DNA of 64,000 nt, from NCBI GenBank assembly GCA_023395515.1, contig JAEWZB010000121.1, forward strand, positions 11,119-75,118, in the 5' to 3' direction. This DNA comes from Bacillota bacterium (GTDB lineage Bacteria; Bacillota; Syntrophomonadia; Syntrophomonadales; Syntrophomonadaceae). The position numbers and the translations under genes are program-made. This document shows positions 54,105 through 61,957 of the stretch, piece after piece. The notes under the pieces are model-generated. The model did no database searches, was not told the DNA's origin, and saw only the letters and a program-made list of their open reading frames with translations. Position 1 is the first letter of the stretch, and each line of letters starts with the position of its first letter.

Positions 54105-55781
54105 TGTAGTTTTAACTCCCCCTGAATCAAGTCTTACTTTATTGATAAAGCTTTCTATTTGGGCGGATAAGTCTAATAGTTCACTGCTGTAAATTTGGGT
54201 AGAATTGCAATTGTTTTCTTGTATTCGGGCCGAGTTAAGCATAGGGGGAATAGCATGATTAATCAGGTTAGCTTTTTGCCATACATTATCAATTTGCCGG
54301 TTAAGGGTTTGCAATAAGTGAATATTACTATTTATAGATGCTCCCAGCTGTTCAGTAACCTCTTGATTTAAAATTATTTCATTATTAATACCGTTAAATA
54401 AACGGCCGGCTTCATGGCTTATATCCAGGGTGAGACTGATTTCTTGGCATATATTATTATAATTTTCATCCAATACTTTAAAGCGGGAAAATATCTCCTG
54501 GACAATTTTATTAGTTTGTAAAGAAAAGTCATGGGTATTTTGGGCCAGATTAGTTACTTCATAAGCGACGATGCTGAAAGCATTACCGTGGATACCGGCC
54601 CGGGCCGCCTCCAGGGTAGCATTTAAGGCCACTAATTTTATCTTTTGGGCAATTTCTTCTATGGAAGTATTAATTTTTAATACTTCCTGCAGTTTATTTT
54701 CCAGACTGGAAAAGGAATGACTAGTATCACCGGCAATATTATTAAGGGAGTTTAACTTGGCGAGCATTTCCGTAATAGAGGTCTGGCCGGTTTGAGATTG
54801 CTCAAAAACCATAGTACTGGTTTTAATAGCTTCTTGTTTTTGCTTTTCGATAGTCCCATTAATATTTGTTAATTCATTAACCGAATTGCACATAGCTTTA
54901 ATATCATTAAGCTGTTGATTAGTTTCCTGATTTATATTTTCTATATTTAAAACAATAGCATTGGCTTCCTGTTGAATTAATTTAGTGTTGTTTTGTAAGT
55001 CGGAGCTGGAATGCTTAAGCAGGGAAACCGTATTGCTTAAATACGCGGTAAATTTTGCTAAATAGCTTATCATGCTGTTAAAAGATTTACTCATGTGGCT
55101 TAATTCGCTCGTCGCTTGTTTTTCGGGAATACTGGTATTTAAGTAACCGGATTCCACCTTTTTTAAAGCACCGACTAAATAGGTAATAGGCTGGGTTATG
55201 TAATTGGAGATAAGCCAAGTGGCTAAACAGCTTAATATTAGGGAAATAGCTGCTATAATAAACATGAAATTACGCAAATTATTTAAGGGTTTTAAGTAAT
55301 CACTTTTCGGCATTACTAGTGCTACTAAAGTATTAGACTCTAAAGAAAAGGCATAGGAAATAATATAAGCATGGTCTTTAAAGGTAGACATGGTTATACC
55401 TTTCTGTTCGGCAATTATTTGGTTTAATAATGTTTCATTAACGGGAAAGTCTGATAATTCTCCAAATCGGGTAATTTCTTTATTATCAACCTGAATAAGA
55501 TATTGGTTTAAGCCTAGGGCTTGCTCTTGGTAACTGGAGCGTTGCTGGCTTAAAAAGTAGGAGAGCTTTTTGTCATATTCCCGGCTGTCCACGGTAGAAC
55601 GCAGTATGGACATTCTTTCTATTACATTATTAGTAGAATCTTGTAATTTACCTGCAATTAGAGTATTAATTTGCTTTTCCTGAATATGAAGAACTGCTAT
55701 AGATAAAGCCGTAATAGTTAATAACAAGATAAAAGCAAAAATAATTCCCATATACTTTTGTAAAGATAAATTTTGTAACAC
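54099..55781 (-). CDS. Methyl-accepting chemotaxis protein-like transducer
   Basis: 560-residue membrane receptor: membrane segment 1 (about 10-30), an extracellular sensor region (about 31-165), membrane segment 2 (about 170-192), HAMP (about 190-245) and a cytosolic coiled-coil signalling domain. The hairpin tip reads VALNATLEAARAGIHGNAF then SIVAYEVTNLAQ, where most receptors have VVADEVRKLA, so it is diverged. GTG start at 55781 with AGGAGG upstream on that strand. It may still signal through the CheA/CheW encoded at 14-17 kb; the ligand is unknown. Confidence 0.85.
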   Translation of the reverse strand: MLQNLSLQKYMGIIFAFILLLTITALSIAVLHIQEKQINTLIAGKLQDSTNNVIERMSILRSTVDSREYDKKLSYFLSQQRSSYQEQALGLNQYLIQVDNKEITRFGELSDFPVNETLLNQIIAEQKGITMSTFKDHAYIISYAFSLESNTLVALVMPKSDYLKPLNNLRNFMFIIAAISLILSCLATWLISNYITQPITYLVGALKKVESGYLNTSIPEKQATSELSHMSKSFNSMISYLAKFTAYLSNTVSLLKHSSSDLQNNTKLIQQEANAIVLNIENINQETNQQLNDIKAMCNSVNELTNINGTIEKQKQEAIKTSTMVFEQSQTGQTSITEMLAKLNSLNNIAGDTSHSFSSLENKLQEVLKINTSIEEIAQKIKLVALNATLEAARAGIHGNAFSIVAYEVTNLAQNTHDFSLQTNKIVQEIFSRFKVLDENYNNICQEISLTLDISHEAGRLFNGINNEIILNQEVTEQLGASINSNIHLLQTLNRQIDNVWQKANLINHAIPPMLNSARIQENNCNSTQIYSSELLDLSAQIESFINKVRLDSGGVKTTS

Positions 55782-56004
55782 TAAGCTGGCCTCCTTTTTT
55801 ACTATCTTAATAAAGTAAAGTAAAAATAAGTTTTGGGATTTATAAAGATAGGGTAAATTAATGTAAAATGTTTACTCATAAAATTAGCAGGGAAATAAGA
55901 TGCAAATGTTAAAATATATGGCGACATGCTAATTAGAATTTTAGAGGTTAATTTTGGGGGGGCATCTTTTTTATTAATATGTCTGATTTATAGTAGTTTT
56001 TTGT

Positions 56005-56031
56005 TACACATAGCAGAAATAAGACTATAAT
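56005..56031 (+). promoter_or_regulatory. Possible promoter for the class V aminotransferase gene
   Basis: A consensus TATAAT at 56026-56031 lies 42 nt before the gene. The -35 is weak (TTACAC at 56005, 16 nt away). The rest of the 292-nt divergent gap (55782-56073) is AT-rich with no recognised element. Confidence 0.4.
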
Positions 56032-56073
56032 TATAAGAATATTAGGAAAAAAATTTATTTGGAGGGGTAATCA

Positions 56074-57144
56074 GTGCATAAGAAATTATTCATTCCGGGA
56101 CCAGTTGAAGTTAGACCGGAAGTTTTAGACAAAATGTCAACACCGATGATTGGACACCGTAGTAAAGATGCCTCCAGTTTACAAAGAAACATCACGGATA
56201 AACTTAGGCAATTGCTATATACTGAAGAGGAAATACTTTTGTCCACCAGTTCGGGCAGTGGTTTAATGGAAGGAGCGGTCCGGTCCTGCACTTTACAAAG
56301 AGCAGCCGTATTTTCCGTAGGAGCTTTTGGCAAAAGATGGTTTGAAATGGCTCAGGCTAATAATGTAGCGGCTGATTTGTTTGAAGTTCCTTTAGGACAG
56401 GCAACTACTGCGGCAATGGTAGACGAAGTATTAGCCACGAATAAATATGATTTAGTTACGGTTACTCATAATGAGACTTCTACGGGGATTATGAATCCGG
56501 TGCAAGAAATAGCCCCGGTTATAGCTAAATACCCCGAAATTATCTGGTGTGTTGATGCGGTAAGCTCCGCCGGGGGCTCTAAAATAGAAGTAGATAAATT
56601 AGGAATTGATATTTGCATTACTTCCACCCAAAAAGCACTGGGGCTGCCTCCTGGTATGGCTATATGTACCTTTTCTAAAAAAGCTGTAAGACGGGCCCAG
56701 CAAGTACCGCACCGGGGCTTTTATTTAGATTTGTTAGCTTTATATGATTATATCCAGAAAAAAGATTATCAATATCCTTCTACCCCCTCCTTATCACATA
56801 TGTTTGCGCTTGATTACCAATTGGATTATATACTGGAGGAAGGTTTGGAGAATAGATTTCAGAGGCATATAGAGATGGCGGAATATGTGAGAGGCTGGGC
56901 TAAAAAGCATTTGGCTTTATTTGCTGATGAGAGATATTTATCTAATACTTTGACTACTATTAAGAATACCAGAAGTATAGATGTAGCTGCCTTAAACAAA
57001 GAACTGGGTTTAAGAGGCTGGCAGATATCTAACGGGTATGGGGACTTAAAAGATAAAACTTTCCGTATTGCCCATATGGCTGATTGCAGTTTAGATGAGA
57101 TAAAAGAGCTAATCGGGAATATAAATGATATTTTGGGCTGGTAG
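56074..57144 (+). CDS. Class V PLP aminotransferase, alanine/serine-glyoxylate type
   Basis: 356-residue fold-type I PLP enzyme resembling serine- or alanine-glyoxylate aminotransferase. PLP lysine is Lys187 (TSTQKALGLPPGMA); the start LFIPGPVEVRPEVL and VTHNETSTGIMNP are family motifs. In many Firmicutes a similar gene precedes serA in a serine pathway operon; here no serA follows, only a repeat element and a DUF1015 gene. GTG start after GGAGGGG. Confidence 0.88.
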   Translation: MHKKLFIPGPVEVRPEVLDKMSTPMIGHRSKDASSLQRNITDKLRQLLYTEEEILLSTSSGSGLMEGAVRSCTLQRAAVFSVGAFGKRWFEMAQANNVAADLFEVPLGQATTAAMVDEVLATNKYDLVTVTHNETSTGIMNPVQEIAPVIAKYPEIIWCVDAVSSAGGSKIEVDKLGIDICITSTQKALGLPPGMAICTFSKKAVRRAQQVPHRGFYLDLLALYDYIQKKDYQYPSTPSLSHMFALDYQLDYILEEGLENRFQRHIEMAEYVRGWAKKHLALFADERYLSNTLTTIKNTRSIDVAALNKELGLRGWQISNGYGDLKDKTFRIAHMADCSLDEIKELIGNINDILGW

Positions 57145-57176
57145 GATAGTATGTAGTATATGATTATATTGCACTA

Positions 57177-57436
57177 GTTTGAATACATAAATATTTCGTC
57201 GCCAGACTTCACATGGGAAACACCATCCGCTTGGTTTTGTGGGGAAAGGGGTACCAGGACAAATGCGCATCCATGCTCAGTGTCCCTCTCGCAACCTTAG
57301 TGGTGAGCGACAGCGAATATCGGGAGTGGCGTTCACGGCCCCCGTCCATGGGGCTCGCCCCCTTTCCCCACTTCACCTTCGCGGGGTGTTTCTACCATGC
57401 TTCGTCAACGGCTCCTACATATTTATGTATTCAAAC
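57177..57436. repeat. Long inverted-repeat element, copy 2 (about 260 bp)
   Basis: Outer arms are perfectly inverted for 18 nt (GTTTGAATACATAAATAT / ATATTTATGTATTCAAAC). Inner pairings parallel copy 1 at 26058: CATGG..AAACACC with GGTGTTT..CCATG and GTGGGGAAAGGGG with CCCCCTTTCCCCAC. The right arm is nearly identical to copy 1 (CGTCAACGGCTCCTACATAT). It fills the gap between the aminotransferase and DUF1015 genes and ends 45 nt before the latter. Open reading through it is accidental. Confidence 0.9.
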
Positions 57437-57481
57437 AGAAATATTTTTAAAATATACAATTTTAACCAAGGAGGAGATCAG

Positions 57482-58726
57482 GTGGCAATAATCAGACCTT
57501 TTAAAGCAATCAGGCCGCAGAAGAATCTAGCCGATAAAGTTGCTGCATTACCCTATGATGTTATGAGCAGTGACGAAGCGCGGGAAATGGTCAAGGGCAA
57601 TCCTTATTCCTTTCTGCATGTAGATAAAGCGGAAATAGATTTAGATAAGTCTATTGACCTGTATGATACCAGAGTCTATGAAAAGGCCCGGGATAATCTT
57701 AATCAAATGATAAAAGATGATATTTTAAGGCAAGATGAGAAACCTTGCTTTTATATTTATCAGCAGACTATGCAGGGACGTAGTCAAACCGGCTTAGTAG
57801 CGTGTACTTCTATTGATGATTATCTGAATAATGTGATTAAAAAACATGAACATACCAGAGCCGATAAGGAGCAAGACCGCATAAACCATGTGGACTATTG
57901 TGATGCTAATACCGGCCCGATTTTTTTAACCTATAAATATAATGATGAAATAGAAATGATTATTGCTAATGGTATAGCCGGGGAGCCGGAATATGATTTT
58001 ACCACTCAAGGAGTAGGGCAAAAGGTCTGGATAATTGATGATGAAAAAATATTAGCTAAATTGCAAGAGCTATTTGCTAATGTACCGTCTTTATACATTG
58101 CTGATGGTCATCACCGGAGTGCTTCAGCAGTTAAGGTAGGTCTAAAAAGAAGGCAGGCTAAGCCAAGCTATACTGCGGAAGAGGAGTTTAACTACTTTTT
58201 AGCCGTTATTTTCCCGGATAAGGATTTATATATTATGGACTATAACCGTTTAGTAAAAGATTTAAACGGGCTTACCGAGGAACAGTTTTTGGAATCAGTG
58301 AAAGAAAAGTTTAAGATAGAAAAGCTTGATAATGCAGACATTTATACTCCGGAAGCCAAGCATACCTTTGGCATGTATTTAGGCCATTCCTGGTATAAGC
58401 TGACTGCTTATGACAATACTTTTAATCCCCACAATCCGGTGGAGAGGTTAGATGTTTCTATTTTACAAAATAATATCCTAGAACCCTTATTAGGAATTAA
58501 CGACCCTCGTACTAGTAACCGGATCGATTTTGTCGGCGGTATCAGAGGCATAAAAATCCTGCAAAAACGGGTTGATAGTAAGGAAATGGCAGTAGCTTTT
58601 TCCCTGCATCCTACTACTATTGATGATCTTATGGATATTGCCGATGCCGGGGAAGTAATGCCTCCTAAATCTACCTGGTTTGAGCCTAAATTGTTAAGCG
58701 GCTTGTTTATTCATAAGTTAAGCTAA
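57482..58726 (+). CDS. DUF1015 family protein
   Basis: 414-residue soluble protein of DUF1015, a family often encoded with serine metabolism genes; the function is unknown. Motifs: RPFKAIRP at the N-terminus, AALPYDVMSSDEAREM, YADGHHRSASA as IADGHHRSASA, and HEHTRADKEQDR. GTG start at 57482 follows GGAGGAGATC; an open frame extends further upstream but runs through the repeat element and lacks the family N-terminus. Confidence 0.9.
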   Translation: MAIIRPFKAIRPQKNLADKVAALPYDVMSSDEAREMVKGNPYSFLHVDKAEIDLDKSIDLYDTRVYEKARDNLNQMIKDDILRQDEKPCFYIYQQTMQGRSQTGLVACTSIDDYLNNVIKKHEHTRADKEQDRINHVDYCDANTGPIFLTYKYNDEIEMIIANGIAGEPEYDFTTQGVGQKVWIIDDEKILAKLQELFANVPSLYIADGHHRSASAVKVGLKRRQAKPSYTAEEEFNYFLAVIFPDKDLYIMDYNRLVKDLNGLTEEQFLESVKEKFKIEKLDNADIYTPEAKHTFGMYLGHSWYKLTAYDNTFNPHNPVERLDVSILQNNILEPLLGINDPRTSNRIDFVGGIRGIKILQKRVDSKEMAVAFSLHPTTIDDLMDIADAGEVMPPKSTWFEPKLLSGLFIHKLS

Positions 58727-58736
58727 GTGCAGAAAT

Positions 58737-59432
58737 GTGAGAAAAAGAATTATGAGAATAGACTACACCCTGATCCGCTCTAAACGCAAGACTGCTGCTA
58801 TTTATGTTCGTGGTGGTGTGGTCGAAGTCCGGGCCCCGCTTAAAATGCCGCAACGGGACATTAATAAGTTTGTTGCAGCCCACGAAAAATGGATAGCGGA
58901 GCGGCTGGCAGAGTCACTAGAGCAGCTACAGCGGCGGGCAGCCTTTACCCTGACCTATGACAGCAGGGTACTTTACCGCGGCAAGGAATACCCGATTACG
59001 GCTAAAAACGGTAATCACATCGGGTTTGACCAGGGGGTGTTTTATATGCCCCCGGATTTGCCCTCCGCACAAATTAAAGCTTTTTGTATTCAGATTTACC
59101 GTATGCTGGCCCAGCGCGATCTGACCGCAGTAACATTGAAATTTGCTGAGAAAATGGGAGTGACTCCTTCTAACATTAAGATTAACGGTGCTAAAACCCG
59201 CTGGGGAAGCTGCTCCCCAGGCAAAAACATCAATTTTTCTTGGCGGCTCATTATGGCTGAAGAGGCAGTAATTGATTATGTCGTTGTCCATGAGCTGGCC
59301 CACCTGATGGAAATGAATCATTCTAAACAGTTTTGGAACATCGTCGCAGGTGTCATACCCGACTATAAGGAGCGAAAAGCGCGGCTTCATGAATTGCAGG
59401 TGCGGCTGGCCAGCGAGAATTGGGATATTTGA
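58737..59432 (+). CDS. YgjP-like zinc metalloprotease (DUF45/SprT-like)
   Basis: 231 residues. The zinc motif HELAH is at 185-189, with the third-ligand region NHSKQFW. Upstream are TRWGSCSPGKNINFSWRL (in part), the family signature. GTG 58737 or ATG 58752 may be the start; no strong SD is seen. The gene is visibly richer in G+C (GGTGTGGTCGAAGTCCGG and similar, CTG and GGC codons) than its neighbours, suggesting lateral origin. Confidence 0.85.
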   Translation: MRKRIMRIDYTLIRSKRKTAAIYVRGGVVEVRAPLKMPQRDINKFVAAHEKWIAERLAESLEQLQRRAAFTLTYDSRVLYRGKEYPITAKNGNHIGFDQGVFYMPPDLPSAQIKAFCIQIYRMLAQRDLTAVTLKFAEKMGVTPSNIKINGAKTRWGSCSPGKNINFSWRLIMAEEAVIDYVVVHELAHLMEMNHSKQFWNIVAGVIPDYKERKARLHELQVRLASENWDI

Positions 59433-59514
59433 TGTGAAAAGTAAAACGTAAGAAGTAAACAGGTCATGAAACAAGCTCCATATTGGCTCTATCATAAAAG
59501 AATTTCATAACGGG

Positions 59515-59547
59515 TATGCTAATCAAAAAAAAAGGAGGATTAGCATA
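59515..59547 (+). promoter_or_regulatory. Hairpin holding the RBS of the small HTH gene
   Basis: TATGCTAATC (59515-59524) and GATTAGCATA (59538-59547) are perfect inverted repeats. The 13-nt loop is nine A's then GGAG; the SD GGAGG straddles loop and stem, and the A of the ATG is the last stem base. The layout suggests translational control or, as DNA, an operator. Confidence 0.7.
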
Positions 59548-59777
59548 TGAACGATAATGAATATAAAGGGTCATTTCCGCCTTGGAGCCGCATACCTTCA
59601 CTAAATGAAATGACTCGGGATGCAGGAGTCGATTTTGACGAATTTATAGCTTGTATTAAAGATGATGTAAGTATTCAGGAAATGTCGCAGAAATTTAAGG
59701 TTAGTGAATCAACTATAAATTTGCTTAAAGAGCACTTTATTCATTATGGTATTAGTTCGGTTATAGGGGGAGATTAA
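59547..59777 (+). CDS. Small helix-turn-helix protein
   Basis: 76 residues. N-terminal segment FPPWSRIPSLNEMTRDAGVDFDEF is quoted here in part (RIPSLNEMTRDAGVDFDEF); the C-terminal half looks like an HTH (VSIQEMSQKFKVSESTINLL). Proteins of this pattern occur in related clostridia; the target is unknown. It lies just before the guaB promoter. A hairpin covers its RBS, so autoregulation is possible. Confidence 0.7.
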   Translation: MNDNEYKGSFPPWSRIPSLNEMTRDAGVDFDEFIACIKDDVSIQEMSQKFKVSESTINLLKEHFIHYGISSVIGGD

Positions 59778-59808
59778 TTTTATTTAAACTATGGAGATAG
59801 AATAAATC

Positions 59809-59837
59809 TTGAAAAAAACCCGTCAATATTATAATAT
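59809..59837 (+). promoter_or_regulatory. Probable promoter for guaB
   Basis: TTGAAA with TAATAT 17 nt away (or an exact TATAAT at 15 nt), some 32 nt before the guaB start. No guanine riboswitch is seen in this short leader. Confidence 0.5.
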
Positions 59838-59868
59838 AGGTTAAATTTATTTAAGGAGGCCCTTGGTG

Positions 59869-61323
59869 ATGTTGGAGAAATTAATTAAAGAAGGTCTCAC
59901 CTTTGACGATGTTTTATTGATACCCGGAAGGTCTGAAGTGTTACCTAATCATGTTGATGTATCAACTAGACTTACTCGTAATATACGGATAGAAATACCC
60001 ATTATGAGTGCAGGAATGGACACGGTTACGGAAGCGAAGATGGCTATTGCTATGGCTCGCGAGGGTGGTATAGGTATACTCCATAAAAACATGTCCATAG
60101 AGGAACAAGCTAAAATGGTAGACAGGGTCAAGAGGTCAGAACACGGAGTTATCACTGACCCCTTTTCTTTATCCCCCGATAACATAATACGAGATGCCTT
60201 AGATATAATGGAACATTATCATATTTCAGGGGTGCCCATTACTGAAGGTACTAAATTAGTGGGAATAATTACTAACCGGGATATTCGTTTTGAAACTAAT
60301 TTTGATCAGCCCATAAAAAATGTAATGACTAGTGAAAGACTAGTTACTGCTCCAGTTGGGACCAGTATGGAACAAGCCATGGAAAAATTAAGAAAATATA
60401 AAATTGAGAAGCTGCCACTTGTAGACGATAATTTTAATTTAATGGGCCTAATTACTATTAAAGATATTGAAAAAACTCATAAATATCCTAATGCCGCTAA
60501 AGACCAAGGCGGCAGACTTATGGCCGGTGCCGCAGTAGGCATTGCTAAAGATACTGTAGAACGAATAGAAGCTTTGAAAAAAGCCGGGGTTGATGTGTTG
60601 GTTATTGATACAGCCCATGGCCACTCTTTAGGGGTTATTAAATTAGTAGAAACTATTAGAAACAAATTCCCGGACCTGGAATTGATTGCCGGTAATGTTG
60701 CGACCGGAGAAGCTACCGAGGAATTAATCAAAGCTGGTGCTGATGCCATAAAAGTAGGTATAGGACCCGGATCAATATGTACCACCAGAGTAGTGGCGGG
60801 TATTGGTGTTCCGCAAATAACCGCTATTATGGATTGTAGTGCAGCAGCGAGGAAACATAATGTACCTATAATTGCTGATGGCGGCATTAAGTTTTCCGGT
60901 GATATTGCTAAAGCTATTGCCGCTGGTGCAGATTCGGTAATGTTAGGCAATTTATTAGCCGGTACCGAAGAAAGTCCGGGTGAAATGGTTATTTTACAAG
61001 GCAGAAGCTATAAGGTTTACCGGGGTATGGGTTCTTTAGGGGCTATGGCTCAAGGCAGCAGTGATAGATATTTCCAGGAAGATGCCCAAAAATTAGTTCC
61101 TGAGGGTATTGAAGGCCGGGTGCCTAATAAAGGCAGCTTATCTGATACTATCTTCCAATTAATTGGCGGATTGAGAGCTGGTATGGGGTATTGTGGCTGT
61201 GCCAATATTGAGGAGATGAAGAATAATACTAAGTTTATACGGATTACCAATGCCGGCTTAACCGAAAGTCATCCTCATGATATCTTTATTACTAAAGAAG
61301 CCCCCAACTATACCAATCAATAA
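59869..61323 (+). CDS. guaB: Inosine-5'-monophosphate dehydrogenase
   Basis: Rate-limiting step of GMP synthesis: IMP to XMP with NAD. About 484 residues: a TIM barrel interrupted by two CBS domains (about 95-210), catalytic Cys304 in GPGSICTTRVV, and the flap region GSSDRYFQ. TTG 59863, GTG 59866 and ATG 59869 are stacked behind AAGGAGG; the ATG is at 10 nt, the GTG at 7 nt. Confidence 0.96.
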   Translation: MLEKLIKEGLTFDDVLLIPGRSEVLPNHVDVSTRLTRNIRIEIPIMSAGMDTVTEAKMAIAMAREGGIGILHKNMSIEEQAKMVDRVKRSEHGVITDPFSLSPDNIIRDALDIMEHYHISGVPITEGTKLVGIITNRDIRFETNFDQPIKNVMTSERLVTAPVGTSMEQAMEKLRKYKIEKLPLVDDNFNLMGLITIKDIEKTHKYPNAAKDQGGRLMAGAAVGIAKDTVERIEALKKAGVDVLVIDTAHGHSLGVIKLVETIRNKFPDLELIAGNVATGEATEELIKAGADAIKVGIGPGSICTTRVVAGIGVPQITAIMDCSAAARKHNVPIIADGGIKFSGDIAKAIAAGADSVMLGNLLAGTEESPGEMVILQGRSYKVYRGMGSLGAMAQGSSDRYFQEDAQKLVPEGIEGRVPNKGSLSDTIFQLIGGLRAGMGYCGCANIEEMKNNTKFIRITNAGLTESHPHDIFITKEAPNYTNQ

Positions 61324-61324
61324 T

Positions 61325-61735
61325 ATGGAATCAATCTTATTAAGACTGGTTATTTCTGCCGTAGCTGGATTAGCCATAGGTTCAATTTTTAAACACCGTG
61401 ATACTTCCCGGGTGTTTGCCTTAATATGTGTAGGAGCATCACTAGTTACTATCATTTCAACTGAATATTTTAAGATTTTAGAATTACCTTGGTATAGTGA
61501 TCCGGGCCGCCTATCAGCTCAAGTAATATCTGCTTTAGGCTTTCTGGGAGCAGGATTTATTTGGATTTCCGACAAAAAAGAGGTGAAAGGATTAGCCCAT
61601 TCTGCCGCGTTATGGTATACTGCTATACTGGGTATGTTAATTGGAATAGACTTATCAAACATTACTATAGCTGTAATGATTTTTGCTTTTGCATTATATC
61701 TGGTCGGGTCACTAATAATCAGCAAATGGAAATAA
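61325..61735 (+). CDS. Short MgtC/SapB family membrane protein
   Basis: 136 residues, MgtC domain only, with four membrane segments. Motifs: AGLAIGSIFKHRDTSRVFAL in part, DPGRLSAQVISALGFLGAGF in part, and VKGLAHSAALWYTA. It starts with ATG one base after the guaB stop, hence probably co-transcribed. It lacks the ACT-like tail of the homologue at 32462. Confidence 0.82.
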   Translation: MESILLRLVISAVAGLAIGSIFKHRDTSRVFALICVGASLVTIISTEYFKILELPWYSDPGRLSAQVISALGFLGAGFIWISDKKEVKGLAHSAALWYTAILGMLIGIDLSNITIAVMIFAFALYLVGSLIISKWK

Positions 61736-61771
61736 AAGTATTTTTATTATTTATTTTCGGAAATGATCTTG

Positions 61772-61950
61772 TATAATAGAATAGTAAGGCGCTTAATCTG
61801 ATTTTCAGAGCGGAGGACCCAACTAATTGGGGTGAATCGATTTTCGAGGGGCTACCTTTAGGCCCTAACCCGTCAGCTAACTTCGTAAGCGTTTAAAGGG
61901 GGGCCCTATGCCCTCCATCGTTATAGCTAATTCAATCTACTAAGGAGGGT
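61772..61950 (+). promoter_or_regulatory. c-di-AMP riboswitch (ydaO/yuaA class) with promoter
   Basis: A TATAAT -10 box (61772-61777) is followed by a clear ydaO-type aptamer at about 61787-61900. Its hallmarks are CAGAGCGGAGGACCCAAC, GGGGTGAATCG and AACCCGTCAGCTAACTTCG, and the outer stem CGCTTA/TAAGCG. Downstream, GGGGGG (61898-61903) can pair with CCCTCC (61911-61916), which is also the exact complement of the SD GGAGGG (61944-61949) of the next gene. Control of translation is therefore likely; no U-run terminator is seen. Confidence 0.92.
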
Positions 61951-61957
61951 TTATGTT

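Noticed and set aside
55782..55920. Sigma-28 promoter for the chemoreceptor-like gene
   Set aside because: No TAAA-N15-GCCGATAA pattern could be found on the minus strand.
57239..57481. Long N-terminal extension of the DUF1015 reading frame
   Set aside because: It runs through the inverted-repeat element, has no family match, and a strong SD with GTG at 57482 gives the proper N-terminus.
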